Positions 13,501 through 30,111 of a DNA stretch of 64,000 bases are shown one piece after another. The notes under the pieces were generated by a model. The model was not told the origin of the DNA, made no database searches, and saw nothing but the letters and a program-made list of their open reading frames with translations. The stretch covers positions 56,752,866-56,816,865 of the forward strand of contig CM037871.1 of assembly GCA_021292105.1 (NCBI GenBank), given 5' to 3'. Position 1 is the stretch's first letter, and each line of letters starts with the position of its first letter. The stretch is from Anadara kagoshimensis (taxonomy: Eukaryota; Mollusca; Bivalvia; Arcoida; Arcidae). The translations under genes were made by a program, and so were the position numbers.

Positions 13501-14454
13501 ACATGGTGTCAGGATAATGTGACTGGGGAGTGGTATGCTTGTCTGCTGACTCTGTGAGCTAGCACCTAAAAGTCTGCCTGAGTGTATGCTATTTCAAGGC
13601 AGAAAATAAAACACACTCGCACATCTCACACATACATGAACTTGTTCTTATATTTATCCTTAAAGATTAATAAACTTGCTCTTGTCGCAAAATAGCTGAA
13701 AGATTGCTGATGAAATGTCAAACAACATTACAACCAACCAACCAATCAACCGATTAACCATATGTAATATCACAGTTTTAATTTGGCTTCTGTACTTTAA
13801 GTCCCCTACTGACATAGCTATGTCTGTCAGTCCAGCAAATTAGTGTTCCACAATTCTTTGTTATACTTTTAGAAATTCATTTCATATATTTTCCATTGCA
13901 TCATCATGACGATTAAAAAATCAAGTTCAAAATTTGTTCCATTGATATTTGTTATATCGTTTGGATTTTTCATTTCTTATGAATGAAATTGGCATTATGT
14001 TCCCATCAAAAGATTCTTTCTGCTAGTAGGAGACTATGTATTGCCATGGGACATTCTTAGAATGGTAGTTAACACCAACATAATAAAAGCTTCTTAGATT
14101 TATTAATAACAGTTATCTTCAATTTTTTTACCAGTAATGTTTTGCACGCTATTTTAATTTTTCTTCTATTTTATTTTAGCTTTATTTGCTTAACTTTTCA
14201 TTAATATTATTTATTTCATGTATAGCACAACCAGACACTCCAAGGGAATCTGTAATCTTTAATATGGTATCTAGTGAAGCAGAGGAACCATTACCAGGTA
14301 AGTGATGATGCCCATGTAATTATTTAATATTGTAGTAATGAATATTTACAGAAAATTACAGAGAGAGAGAGAGAGAGAGGTTTGCACAGCAAAGGAGATG
14401 AAACAATAATTGGCAGGCACATACACATGCACACACACATGCATGCACACACAT

Positions 14455-14507
<53 letters not shown>

Positions 14508-17500
14508 CTGAGAGAGAGTTAATTTTTTATTTGATTTGAACTGGCTATTTTCCTGTTACATTTTAAAATTTTTAATGTAAGTGCGACTGTTTGACCTTTT
14601 GGTGTTAACTGCTTTTATTGTGGTTTAATTTGCATGGAAGCTTTGTTAGAAGTGAGGACTTGATTTTACTGGTAATAAGTAATATACTTTAGTTATTGCA
14701 CTGTTGAAGGTATATCAACTATGATATATACCATCATTGGGAAGCTTTGTTCTCAAGGTAGTTTAAAATTTAGTTATTGCACTACAAGAAATTTTAATTT
14801 TAATATAGCATGTTATAGTGTGAATTTTAAAGCTTTTAATTTTTTATTTATTATGCTGTAAGTCTTGCCTGTAGATTTGTTTTTAATTTTTAAAACTGCC
14901 AGAAAATTTGGTCCACTTGTTTTCATTCCATGAAGTCATTATACACTCATTTCTTTGGCATATATATATACGGTTTATAAAAATGTGTTTCGGATTTAAA
15001 AATTGGCTGGACATAAATCACACCAAGCAAGTGAACACTAGCCTCAGAGTATGAGTTCCATAGGCTGCTTTAGCTTAAGTTAGTTTCCTTTTTATATTTA
15101 TCAATTATTACTGTGAAATGCAATCAAATCTTTAATTATACATTTTGTATTTCCATTACCAAGGAAGCTATGACAGGTTTTTGGCATTATAGGCAAGAAA
15201 ATCTTAATTTTTTTTTGTACCTGGGGTTATAACTTTTTTACCTGTGGTTGAAAGTGTTCCAAGCAATGTAATGTCTTTGTTGATATAATGAGAATGACAA
15301 CTCTTGAGTCGGATTATAAATTTTTCCGTGACACCATTTGTTGAAACTTTTAATAACTCAAAGATGCAAATATTTTGCCCAGAAAATCCCAATTTAAAAC
15401 AGTAGAAAAAAAATCATTTTGATTTAATCATAAAAATTTTCATACACTTCTTCACCAGAAAATTTATGCTAATCACATATGGCACGACTTACAGCTCTCA
15501 TTTGCATGATGGGTTGAGAAATGATGCACACAAGTTTCACATTTTCAGATTATGAAGAGCCTGTTCCCAGACCTGTTAAAACATTCACTCCTGGTATATT
15601 GAAAAAAGAAGGGTCCAAATATTACCATAGACAAGGCTCCACGGGTGAAGGTATTATTGTACAACAAATCTTTATGTTGGTCAAAAACAGTCAAATTGAA
15701 TGCCTTAAGTTTTTCATTTATTTCCCCATAATGTTTTTTATGCTTAATTATGTGTGTAACATTTTACTGTCAAAGCCATGCATCAGCACAACCATCATAG
15801 TTTGGGAGATACTCAGTCCAATGGTCCAAATGATGTATTTTTATTCCCCACCTTTCAAAGAAAGAGGGTACATTAAATTCAGGTTTTCTGTTCATCTGTC
15901 CTTCCTTCCTTCTGTCCATCTGTCCACAATTCTTGTCGGTGCAAATTTTCCAAAACTATGAAGCACTATTTCACTAAACTTGGTGCAAATCATCAACAAG
16001 AGATGCACATGTTGTTAACTCATTTTCTTTGGAGTTATTGCCCATTGAACATAAGTGCAAATCACAAAAAAGAACCTGTTGGTGAGGGATCTTAATTCAC
16101 TGAATTTGCTTCTTCTCTCTTCCTTTGCACATCAGTCATAAAGGAAATGCTGTAAAAGTGACCTGTGACCTATGACCTTTTTCGATTGAATTTCCTTGAC
16201 CCTTCTAGACAGGTAACAGAGTTACACTTCGAGCACAGCTTTCATTGTCATTACATTTTAGTGTTCATTCTTGATCAAAAACATTTTTCCTACACTAAAA
16301 GTCAAGAATTTTCTCAATTTTGAACCTAAATTTGTATCCATAGCAACAAAAGACAAATATAACATAATACACACATACTGGCTCATATTACAGTCCATAT
16401 TTGATTAAAGATGTAAGGTTAGTTATTTTAAGGAAATTCTGAAACAAATAATTCTTAAAAACTCAGTTTTAGCAAATGTGACCTGTTAATACAAAAAATT
16501 TTCTGTCCTAAAATTTATCTGGTAGGTTGACTTGGGTTTGATGTCTCCATGTGGCCTGTGGGTTGATGTGTAGACCATAAATGTGTCTGGTTTTCATTTA
16601 AGAGTAGGAAAAACTTAAGGCATTCCCTGTTGTCCAGCAACTTTGTACATGTATAATGAATGGGGTTTGTTGCTGTATCATGTGATCAACACTCCTTAAC
16701 ATTTGTGTGGGATGTTTTGGAAAAAACATTTGACCCAAGATTACCCAGAATAATTTTCACAGGATAAACTGGTACGATTCCATATCCAATGGAGAAAATA
16801 GTTCTAAACAAATGGTGGTAGGTATCATGTGTTTCAACAGCAAACCCATTTGCTTGTAGAATTTCCAATATATATGTTAGGTTTAGAATGAATATATACA
16901 TTGCCAAAAGCTTTATGAACCTGGTCTATTTTCAATTCCCAGAATTCAAGTTTACAACCAATATGTTATCACCTGCATGTTATATCATGCTTTAATTATA
17001 AGCCTGCAGAGGTTTTCCTGTTTGTTTTGCTTGAGTGCATGGTAAACCAGCAAAATTGAATGAATGGGGTAAAACAAGCCAGTGTATTTTGTGATCATTA
17101 CCCCATAACATTTGTGTGGAATGATGTGGAAACAAGAATTTCTCTGAATAAAAATATATTAAAAGAAAATTGTCCACTGAACATGTGGATAAGTGTTTCA
17201 CACAGGCATTCTCGGTGTAGTATCACATGGCTCTTTGGTGAACCACATTGAGAGGAAGATACCATAATATTCCAAGTCCTAGAATTTTTCACACTTGTAA
17301 ATTTTTATGATATACAACTAAAGAAGCAAACCTTTTTAGAGTGGTACCCTACTTTATCATCATTAACATGACAGAATTTTAAACATCATGAACATTTAAC
17401 ATACCCATAATTGTGTCTTCATGAAAACTAATAGTAATCAATACAATATGTGTGTAAATGTTGTTTGAACTTTATTTTTGTGTTTTAAGACACTAATCGT

Positions 17501-17832
17501 GTGTGTTAATGGTGATCGACCTGTACCACAAGATACACATGTGTATAGAGCATTTGTTTTTATGGTTAACGGACAACCATTACATGATCTAATTGGCACA
17601 AATGTTAATGGTACAGTGTGAACACCATTGCTTGCAGAATTATCTTACACTTTCTGATAAGAATTTAACATCTTAAGCTGCAATTAATTTATAATGTGAA
17701 TACAATGTAACATGATACCTTAAGCTTAATGGGGATTCCACATTGGAGAGAAAGAGAGAGAGAGAGAGAGAGCTCCCATGGTCAGTTACCATCAGTATAG
17801 GAAAGAAAGAAAGAAAGAAAGAAAGATAGAAA

Positions 17833-17864
<32 letters not shown>

Positions 17865-20800
17865 ATTTTTGACTCAATGAAGTTTGAGGATAAATTATGC
17901 CTTTTTTAGAAAAGGTATCTGTAAAATTAGCTTAAATTTTAGTAGAAATAACATGTATACAATCAAACCTCGAATCATCGCCACCATTTGTTCAGCCATA
18001 ATTTGGTGTCATAAAGGTGTTTAGTGATGAATTGAGGGGACATATAAAGCATTTGAGACTTGATGTGAAAAATGAGGTATCAAGGAGCATCATAACAAGG
18101 TTTTATTGTATATGTATATGTCATTATGAACACCTTGTCATTTCCTCTGAACCATTATTTTAGACTTATATCTCCAACCAAGTTGTGAGTATTTTTATTA
18201 TCTCCCCTTTACTTTCCCACTTACCTATCCAACAATTAAAAATCAATTTTTTTTTATTTTCAAACAAACCTGATGTAGTAGGAGGTAATATTTTGATAGT
18301 TTCATCAATTTTTTTTAAAAATTTTTATAACAAGTTGACATATATACAATCCATGAATCTCACACTTTATTACAATTGTATTTAAATCTTCTAAGTATGC
18401 CATGAGAAATAGAAACAAGTGTATAATGAAAATAGAAATAGTAACATTATCTTGATATATAGTAGGTAGTGATAACAATCCATGAATCCCACACTTTATT
18501 AAAATTGTATTTAAATCTTCCATTTATGTCATGAGAAATAGAAACAAGTGTTTAATGAAAATAGAGATAGTAACATTATCATTATTTCTGAATAACATAC
18601 AGTAAAACCTCGCTTCATTGCCACCATTTAATTATATTATTGTCAAATATCAAATGCTATGTCTATACTAAATATTTGTAGTTTTAATGACATTTATTCA
18701 TTTTCACCAAACATTTAGTTAAAGCTAACAGAGCTTGTAACAATATCATCCATGTTAATAAAAATCCTTTTATTAGCTTTTCTTTCCCCCACCTTTCGAA
18801 GAAAGGGGATATTAAATTCAAGTTTCCATCTGTCTGTCATTCTGTCTGTCCATTCGATATTCTTGTCCGTGCAAATTCTCCAAAACTATGAAGGACTATT
18901 TCATGTAACTTGGTGCAAAGGATCAACATGCATAGGAGATGTGCATATCATTAACGGGAGTTATTGCCCTTTGAACATAAATGCAAATCACAAAAAAAAA
19001 AAAAAAATCCTGCTAGCAGTTGATCATAATTTAATGAAATTACTGTTAAATAATTTATTTTTTTAAATTGTTGTAAACCAATTAACAGTCTGAAGCAATT
19101 AAGCTAAAATGACATACATGTATCATTTATGTTTTATTTATATTTTGAGCATTTACTAATCATTTGATAAGGCTACCAGAACTTTAAATAGCTGGGGCCC
19201 AGAACTCGAGAATTCTGAGTATTCCCCATGATTACTGTAAACATACTAATTTTAGCATGTTTGAATTTTAATGCATATAAATTTTAGCATGTACAAATTT
19301 TAGTCATTATAAATTTTAACGTGTATAAATTTTCACATGTATAAATGTTCACACAAATTATGATTTGGGTTAATTGATTTGGACTTGAATTAGCATAAAT
19401 CTTATACATTGCCCTGTGAACTACAATCGTATTTAATTTGACGAATAAAGTAGCCCTACTGTATTATCAAGAAAATTGCTGAAATTAGTACACCACAAAA
19501 ATTAATATGTTTACAGTAATTTTTGTTTGCATCCTGTGATATCGCATATAATTCCTTCCTTTTGCCTTTACCTTTTCCATAACAAATTTATTTATGCACA
19601 TAATATATTTTCTGCACCTTATGCATTCTTATTAGCTGGCAGCACACAAGTTAATCATGTTCCATACAGCACGGTATCCCATGGCAACAGACATCGATCT
19701 CACCAACGAACCAGTGTTCCACCTCAACAGGACTTTGAAAAAAGGGTTGTAACTGCAGGTTTGTTTAAAATACTTATATAAATAGTATTAGAAAAATCTG
19801 TGAGGTTTTTGAAAGTATTGTAACAAAACAGGAAGTATGAAATTTGAAATAATTAAATGGCTGTGATTACGGTAAGATTGTAATCTAAAGCAACATAGAT
19901 TTTATACCAATCACAGTCGTTATGTTGTGACATAAGATTTAGGAATGTTGTCAAATCCATAAAATTTGTACTTTTAATTCTGTGCACTTATATTTTCAAA
20001 ATTCATACAAAAATAGTCTTTTATAGTATCTTAGTATGCTACTGCATCAACATAACATTAACCAGTATATATTAGATAGATATACCCCCTGCAAACTAGT
20101 TTGGGGTATACAGGAATCGCCATGTCCGTCTGTCTATCTATGTAAAATTGTGCCTGGGCCATATCTCATAATTGCTTTGGACCACTGTCATAAAACTTCA
20201 CATAAATAATTCTACATGGCCCAAATGTGTCATGACTTTGAACCAAGGTCATATCAGAAAGGTCAAGGTCATGGGAAAATATTTAACCCTTGTAGATGTT
20301 GGGGACGGGGGGTATTTGGCTCTCAACAGACAATTCTAGTTATATATGTTTTAGTTACATTATAATATCAGTAGTGTAGCAAGCCAATTTAGAAACTATT
20401 TGCCTGTGTTTTGATAATATGGTATTAGCTGAGCATTTGCTCTAAAAAATTGTAAATTATTTAGAGGCAGATTTAAAAATCAAACCCTCAAATTCAGGAG
20501 CATGTAAATACAATTTATTCCTTTATGCATAACAAAGATGTGGCAATTAAAAGCTATTTTAATGTTGTTTTCTTGAAATGTCCTTAAAAATAAAGTCCAA
20601 GTCCCAGATAATGACTTCCTTTTTTACCTTCTGTTTGTCTTGATTTAAAGGTCATGATTGAAAATAAAACCAAAGTTCCATATGGTAAGCTATTAAAAAA
20701 GAAAGAAGTATAAGAAAAACAGGAGATGTTTTAAATTACCAGTTGTATATTGCCGTACTATGCAGAGGTCTTATTATCCCCTGCCTGTTGGAGAAAGAGG

Positions 20801-23800
20801 GAGATATTAAACTCAAGTTTCTGTCTGGTCGTTCGAAATTCTTGTTTGAGCAAATTCTCCAAAACTATGAAGCACTATTTCATGGAACTAGGTGCAAAGC
20901 ATTAACATTGATAGGAGATCTGCATATAGTTAACCCGAATTGGTCTGTTCATTTTCTTTGGAGTTATTGCCCTTTGAACACAAGTGTAAATCACAAAAAA
21001 AAAAAACCTGCTGGCGATGGATCCTAATTTACTGAATTTACTTATTTATTTTTGTTTTTGATACTTTAGGGTAAGTCTCAAATAGTCTGTTTATCTATAT
21101 AAATATTTTAAATATTTACAGCACATTTACAACATTTAGATAATGTTATTGATCAGTTTGAACCTCCTGCAAAAGAAGAGGAATATGTCAATAAGGATTT
21201 TTTTAATCAAGGTAATTTATAAATCTAAAAATAGATTTTATTTATGTTTTTACACAAAATCCAGATATATGTATGGAAATAAAACAAAATCCAACATTTC
21301 TTATAACCCAACCTTGCACACACAAAAAAACTTTCCTTTACAGCACTGACTTGATGACTGTGGTTGTATCTTTAGTTATAACAAGTTGTTTATTTTACTC
21401 CCATGAAATATTTTCCTATGATAACATTTTCTCCTGAGGTTTGTTCCATGTCTAATATTTTATATATAAATATTATCTATGTATAATATTTTATGGAATA
21501 AGCCATGACATTTATTCCACCAGATAGATTTTACCTCCTTGACACATTTTCACATGGATAAAATTATCGACCGTATATTACAATGATTTGATGATTACAA
21601 TTGTGATTATGAACGTAACATCCATTTATTTTAGTTTTTGGTATCAGTGTTGTTGTGCTACAGGCTGTTTTCAACAACTTCATATTTTCTATTTTAGTGT
21701 TTTGTTGCAGTTTTCGTTTTGTTTTATCTTGCATATTTTGAAATAACCAGCCATTTTATGATTTACCTTTTTAGCACGGACTGGTCATTTTGTACATCAG
21801 CCATCCAGACAGCAAGAAAGCCAAACCCCACCACTTCCCCCACCCCACACATCTACCACCCATAAATACACAAATGAAGGTATGCATGCATTCAAATTAT
21901 ATATTTTCAATATTTTGTAATATGTGATTGCTTTAATTCATAATAGGACTTCCATTTGAACCTCAGGAAAACTTTTGAAAATAAAATTTCATTGCTTTTT
22001 AAGAAAAAAAGTAGTGTTTATTTTGGTTTGAAATTTTAAAGGAAATCAGTTTGACCTAGAAAAGTCAAAGGTCAAATGGAAACCCTATATTAAGCATTAC
22101 AGGAACAAATGCCAACTTTTTTCTTTGAAAAAGTGCCATATTTCACAAAATTTTGATTTTTTTATATTTATCGGAATGTATTTATCAAAAAAGTTTCTAT
22201 TATTATTATATTATTGTAATTAAAGGTGGCCTTTATTGTAGAAATTTAAATACAGTGGCACCTTGATTTACTGCCAATATTTGTTAATATTCAAATTGTG
22301 TCATTTCAAGAAATAGTTTGGCATAAATCCATAGAGATTTATAAAGGAAACATAGACGAATGGAGTTTTAATGATAAGAATTATTTTAAAAATATGTGGT
22401 GATAATCAAGATGCATAATGATGTAATGTTTACTGTGCCTAAATCTTATCTTGAATGTAAATTGTGACTGTAATGATATATCTGTATATGGTATTTATAT
22501 ATATATACAAATGTATATATATCAGTAGTTGTAGTACTGTAGTTTTAATTCAGCTTCATCTTATAATTTCAATTTTTAATTTAAAAATAAATAAATAAAA
22601 GAATAAAAATGATATAAACAAAAACCCATGGTAAATATATTGTACAACTTGGGAAAAATGAATTGGATTTAAACTGAAATATTGCCAAAGCTATTGTAAT
22701 GAAATTAATATTGGTGTTATTTTGCTGCGATTTTAAATTATTAATTAAAATTTATTTTAAATAAATCTACTTTTTTAAATCCACATGTTTCGAGATTCGA
22801 GAATGTTTTATTTAAAATAATTAGTCATATTGAATATATCCTAGTATGTAATAATTGGAATACACATTTACTGGCAACAGTTTCATAATCATGTCCTAAC
22901 AGAGATTTTCATTAACTTAAATATCAAATTTTTGTGATCTTTCCTTTTTTAAACTAGAAGATTTTTTTTGGAAAAATTAATACACAATTTACCAGTGTCT
23001 TAAGCTAGAAGTGATCTTCAAAATGAAACCTTAAATTACGGTACTTAATAATGTAAAAATTATTAAGAATTGAAATTTTTCAGATTTAAATTTAGGAAAA
23101 TCTTAGTTAAGCAATGATTCTGAAACTAAGGCATAGTATTTATAACACACTAGACAGCACATAAATATTATAAGTTATACAGGGCTTTTGGCAGGTTACA
23201 CGGCCCCATGTACCCCGTTAGTGATTTATGTACCCTGAGCCTGCCAAAGCCCTGTATAACGTTGTCACCCTTCAAAGCGTAACCAGTTGGATCTTTTTAA
23301 CTTCCATTTCGTGTTTTATGTGACTTGCGTACGTTGTCGCCATGTTTGTTTACTGTAACTAGACATCAGCGATCTACGAGTTACTTCCCTTTTACCGCTA
23401 AACGTCGCATGCGTTCATGTACCCCGGCAGATTTCCGAACATAGTTCCATGTACCCCGGCAAGTTAACCAATCGCTTTGAAGGGTGACAAAAACACTTAT
23501 CTCTAATGTGGTGATATGTGACCATATTTGATTACTATATTTTTTGTCCTAGTACCAGTAACATTTTCATACAGTTAAGAAATAATCTACATTTACTGAT
23601 GTGCACATGAGGCAGAATAAGTCAAAAGGTGTCAAAGTCACTTAATAATTTATTCTGTTACATGTGCCACTACGACCTGTTCATTATTGGATGACTAAAC
23701 ATGGGTAACATTTTTTATGAAACATTTATTTAATCATATTGTGAATGCATGGTGGAATGCAACATTTTTCCATATTAATGTTTAATTTAGTTTTAGTCAG

Positions 23801-25103
23801 TGTAAATTTTAAACTACTTAAGATTTTTATTTTGCCCCGTATACAGACAACCGTTCAGTTCTTTCCATGCCTTTACCACCACCACCCGATCCAGTCCAGG
23901 CACCAGAACCACCACCACCACCACCACCTCCTGCACCACCAGTGCCACCTATAAACAATGATGGTAAATTGTCTCCCTTAGTGGGAAAATAGTCCTGTTT
24001 TGTATTTATTACTAGCACTGTCTAATGGAACTCTGTATGCATGATAGATATTTTTACTAACATTGTTACTAGTTGATATAATGTTAATGTATACATGTTT
24101 GTAAGCGTGTTCATATTTTACTTAGGAATTAAAAATATTACTTTGTTTATTTACTTTTTTTGTAAATTCAGTATTATAATATTGCCTGGGCCTAATGTTA
24201 GCCAAGTGATCATAAGTACAGTGGCTCACTACCTGGGATTGTATCCCACATGGGCAGATCCTAGTGCGATTAACTTTGTCAGTTCCTTTGTCAAATGTCA
24301 GTGGTTTTCTCTAGTCACTCTTATTTTCTCTACCATCCTAGAACTGACCACCTAGATATAAGAGAAAGAATTTTGACTAAGGCTTCAATTGTAAAACTCC
24401 ATAACTCCACTCTTCGTTCTAATAAAATATTGAATTTGATAAATTTTAACATGAATTAAAATGCTTTCATTTCTGTGCTTGAAATAACCTGATTGACTGT
24501 TTGAGACTTTGTATATGTCAAATTGTTGCTTTATTGCCTTATGCTCTTCTAAGAGTGAAGATGACATTCTAAAACAGGAGAGTTGTGTCCCTTGTACAAT
24601 ATACACTCTGTCATTCAAACAATAAACCTAAATTACTGTGCTATTGTTTTGTCTGGATTTATGTAGTTAAATTTAATTTACAGAAACTAAGATATGTTTT
24701 TAATGGGTTGTGACATTATAGGACATTACAGAACTTTATTTGTTGCAGAGTTTGTCAATTTACCATGCTAACATTTGTGGGAATTTATTATTTCTACTGA
24801 TTATAGAAATTTTATTTCTATTTATTTTTTATGGTGTTTAACACCCCATTCAAGATTGAGGGGGTTGGTTCAGGAATTATTATAGACAATATATACATTT
24901 ACTTATTGGGAAAACAAGATTTTTGTGGAATAAATCAATTTTTGTGTTTTCATGTGTTATGAGATATGACTTGGTATATTGACGAACTCTTACAGTATGT
25001 ATCATATTAGCTTACATATCAGTGCACTTGCAGTCAGTAAATGACATAATGTCAGTTTATTTTTCATGGTAATTGTATTTTGTTTGTAGTCTCTTATCTT
25101 GTC

Positions 25104-25150
<47 letters not shown>

Positions 25151-28100
25151 TCTTTAGTTAGCCAGAAGATTTAGATTATCTTTTAATAGATTTTTGATAA
25201 TTTAAATAACATTTTGATTTTATCAACTTAAAAACCTTATTAATTATTTAAAAACTCAATTTTATCACTTTAATAGGATCAATAGTTATTAGTTCACTTG
25301 GTCAAAGGGCCATTTTTTCTGATATTACTAGAAACCCCAAATCTTGTATTTTTAACATATGGTACTTTACCTGTAGCTGGTGACATCTCAATATCAATAA
25401 CAGATTCTAACTTAATCTATCTATGTTATTCAGTTTCTCAGATAGATGCTAATATTGCCTTATACTATATTTTCTGCTGTTTTATATGAAGTCTTCAACT
25501 GCAAGAAAAATATTAACTTTCAGTGATTCTATATATGCAATGAAAATATAAAAAATTCTGTGCAGATTTTAATTTAAAGATTATCCTAAATTACATTGGT
25601 AAAAATTGTTCTTTTTAAGTAAAAAAAACTTGATAATTAAAATTTCATAAAAATCAAGTTTATTTTTATGTTATATTAGTGTTCAGCTAGTAATACCAAA
25701 CCAATAATACCGAACAGTTATTTTAATTATTTATGGAAGAAAAGAAGCACATGGTTCATGGTTTAGTTTAATTCATGTTATTGTAATAAAGGGAAAATAG
25801 TATTGGTAATTCAGACATGCATGTTTTATGTTTGTTAAGGGTATTTGAGTGTTTTTTGGTGGTTTGTAATATTTACAATTACAGAAATTAAAAATACTGG
25901 TATTTCCTCTAGAGTAGTTACTTTGAATCTAAGTTTACTAAAGATTTGACAGTGAAATTGGCCAGCATACCATGTGTTCAATATCCATAACATTTGTGTG
26001 GAATGTTTTGAAAAAAATTTACAGAATTTAGCAGGGTAACATAATTTTTACAGGAAAAAACTGAAGCGATTCCATCTCAAATGGAAATAATTGTTCCGCA
26101 GAAACATTGTAGGGTATCACGTGGTACAATGGCGAACTTCATTGTGGAAGATCAAAACCTACATGCAACAAAATGAAAACTGAAACCTTGTAGGATTTAT
26201 TGTGGTCCAGCTACTGTAATAAGAGTCCGAGATGGAGGGGAAGCTACTTTCTTGAGAATGTGCGATGATGGCACATTATCGGAAAAGTAACTTCCTGTTG
26301 ATCTCGGAACTGTTATTAGTTGGGAGTAGGATTTTCTGGTATGCATGTAAATAATTTTTGTATTTCCTTTAGGTATTCAAAGGTCATAATTGATATATAG
26401 TATTTTTAATAACTTATAATTATAGTGTGTATATATAATTATTCTATGTTCGAAAATATGCTTCATGACAAAAGATTTTCTATATATTCTCTTCAATGGA
26501 AAAACCATATCATATCTAAACCATATTTAAAATATGATTAATTTTTGTCCCCACTGTAATCATGAATGTGTGGAAGCAAAAACAGATGATACTTTTTTGT
26601 AACTTATTTAAAATTTGTTTACAAGCCAGCAACATATTTTTTATTTACATATGAAACTCTGTAACTATACCTTTGCTTAAGATGGCACACCAATTAGACA
26701 TGTAACTATATGTACCATTATATAAGCACTTTACCTTCCTTGTTATTGAACAAACGATATTTCAAGTAGAAATAAGTGAACACTTTAGTTTTCAATTTTA
26801 TGTTTACACTTCTAGATTCACGAGTGAAGAATTTGAGATCCAAATCAGTACCAAATGTAGCAGACCAGATAAATCAAATGAAACTGAGGCCTGCACGAAC
26901 GGACCTCACCAAACAAGGTAGGGCTGAAATGTCTCAAACAGAATCACTAAGTAGTTTTCCCTACTGCAAGTTTTAGCAAAATATTGGACCAATTTTCAAT
27001 CTTATAATGTATAACAGGTTTGTCTTTTGTACAAACCTACAGCGACAAATATTGCTAATAAAGTTGGCCAATAGAGCTGTCATTAATGACAATTTGAATA
27101 ACAATGTATCAACTAAAAAATATATTGATAAATTGATATATCAAAATATCGGAAAAGTGATTAAAATGTTTTATGTTTTATAGACAGATTATTTTCCACC
27201 AATATTTGGCACGTCTGGTGTCATCCTAAATGTTTGTAATATTATATGTACTCTGTTTTGTATGTCAGTTGGTTTTGGGATACATTAGAATGATGGGTTG
27301 TAAGTATAATGCATTTACAACCAGTTTAATCATTGGCTACTTCAACCTTAGCAATTAACCTGGCGGCCATTTTTGTTGATATTGATGCTCAAAAAATATA
27401 CTAGTATCATATCAATGGCTTTTATTGATGATATGTGATTGTATCAAGTAGAAATCGGTCAAAATCTCCACGTCAACATTTTCAGTATTGTGACGTAACA
27501 GTTGGAAGAACGACGTCATCGTTATACCGCGATCATTGCCGTGAAAACAGGTACCTGTGCGCCTTTATCAACAACACACTGCTCAACATGGAGACAGATA
27601 TTTTATACAACAAGCAAATGAATACTACATTTATACTGCATGTGACTGAAAAATTGTACTTGACCTAAGGTCCCTATATTGTTAGAATTTCCGACAATTT
27701 TGCAAATTCAAGTAGTTTTGAGCGCATTTACAATTGGGTGATACGTAAACAGTTACGTCATAAATGACATCATAACTTTGGTATTCGTTAGAATTTTTAA
27801 GTAAAATTTTGTAAAAAGATAGAGAATGAATTTTTATATATTTTAAATACAAAAAAATATTTTGTGACAATTTGAGATTTCAACCAATTTCTACTTATAC
27901 AATCGCATATATTGATCCATCAATGACAGCCTACTGAATGACAGTTACTTATATCTCCAATTGGCATATCAGGTAGAAGAGAGACAAAGTGGAGAGACCA
28001 TACAATGAATTTCATAACCATTTGTTGTTATTTAAGATTTTAATTTTAATTTTTCAGTTACAGGCGATTTGCCAGGATCAGTCCTTCGTGAATCACAGCG

Positions 28101-28450
28101 TGTGAAGAATCCCAGTGCGCAAAACCATGCCCCCATACGACCAAAAAGTTTTGCATCTTTTGACATTCCAAAAACTCCATTGAAATTGAAACAGGTTTCA
28201 TCACCAAATTTAGAAGGTATGTCTCCACCACCTGTCACAGATACAACTCCAGAAATTGATGAGTCTGCCTTGTCACCTGTTGGTGATATCAGAAAAAAGT
28301 TTGAAGTGCGAAGGAAATCACAACCAGCCCTGACAACGGCAAAGTCACCTGGTACGTATAGTGTGTGGACTATTTATTGATAGGAGGAATTTCTGGACTT
28401 TTATTGCAATATTGGTGTTTTATGCTTAAGTCAAGGTTCTTTTACTTGCT

Positions 28451-28488
<38 letters not shown>

Positions 28489-30079
28489 CAAGGCTGCAAT
28501 TCTTGGATGGTAGAAGAAAGTGTGGTAGCTGAAGAGAACCACTAACTGACAAACTTTCTCACACTAGGACTTGCCCCAGTGGGATTTGAGACTTGCCAGT
28601 GAGAGCTGTTTTCATCCATTATCCAGTATGTTAGACCACTGGGCAACATTGAAGCTGCACAGTTGATGAATGCATATATGTAATGGCCAAATATGGAACA
28701 TTGATTATAACTATTAAGTGATGAGCAACACCTTTTCAATAGTTTGTCAATGATCACAGATCAAGCTTTACTAAGATAGAACACAAATAAATGATCACAG
28801 AGGTCTCTGAGCACATACAGAGGATAACTACAGTGATGTGAATTTTCCCAATAACTCTTTTTTATTGCTTCCCTAATGGGAAAATAGCTAGATTAGTAGA
28901 ATTACAGTATCCTAATTTCAGTGGCTTGATAATCACCTATAAATAATCACAGTCAGTACTTGATTTGTCAAGATTCAGGGTGTCAAAACTCACGACAATG
29001 TGAAATCGATCTATATTGAGATCTATATACTTCATGTTAACAATGTTTTGCTATAAACATCTAGCATATTTCATGATGGGTTTCACTGCTGTACCACTTG
29101 ATTCCATCTAACTTTTGTGCAGAAGACTTACTTCCAATGGATATGGAATTGCATAAGATGACAGTTTTTGCTGTAAAACACTGTTATTCTGGGAATTTTC
29201 TACATTAATGCTTTCCAAAACATCCTGCACAAACATTAAGAGGTATTGATCATGTTGTACAGCGGTGAACCCCATTATTAGAGCTTAGCTACTTAAACTT
29301 GCCATGTTTATTTCTTTCAATCTAAGAAAAGCATTTTACAGGTTTACATAAAGCTGAATTAATTTTTCTGAAAATGTTCTCTCAATATAAATTTAACATT
29401 GTTAGGTAGTAGACCTCAGTCGTGATAAGGCCAAATGTGGGACGGTCAAAAGTAGTGCATAAAACAAACCCAGATGCCTTTCCTTAGACCATGCTCATTT
29501 AAATTTGTTAATAGGTAGTACTTTGCAATATTGCCAAGGTGAGAGGTTCTTAGGTTTGCAAAAATTTAAACCTGAATTGATTAACTATAGCACTATATTT
29601 CCGGCGTAAGGACTTCTGCCGCACCATACACTTCTATGGCAAGACCACATTTTGGGTGTAAACATTGCCATGTGCTTTTAGCATGGTTGGCACATTTCTC
29701 AAATTTCTGAAAAAATGAATCAGACAAGACCCTGGTTTTCCTTCACAAAGAAAAAGTGGAATATTTAAGGATTCAGGAAAAATGTGTGCCATTGTATGTA
29801 GATCGAGGTTTGTTTACCATCTGATTCTATGAAAATGGCCTATTTGGGGGTAATATTTTGCAATTTTTTGTGTGGTTGCCATGGAAACAAAATGTTTTCC
29901 AAAATTGTGAAAATTTGCACTTGGGTCATAAATGCAGTAAAGAAATATTGTTTTAATTCTCCTGAATTGAAAAAGTATCAATATTCATGTTGTTTCAGCA
30001 AAATTATTGAAATATGGGTGCATGTGTTAAGGCCAAAATTGGCATTGACTATATACATGTAATGAACATAATTACGATT

Positions 30080-30111
<32 letters not shown>

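Noticed and set aside
15521-15961. A 146-codon plus-strand frame
   Set aside because: Only 15549-15650 is an exon; the rest runs past a good donor into intron and an R1 repeat.
23827-24018. Minus-strand glycine-rich frame
   Set aside because: It is the complement of the polyproline exon on the plus strand.
28500-28640. tRNA-like or gene-like segment (GGACTTGCCCCAGTGGGATT)
   Set aside because: It resembles 9500-9680 and is probably a worn dispersed repeat; no A and B boxes with proper spacing could be found.
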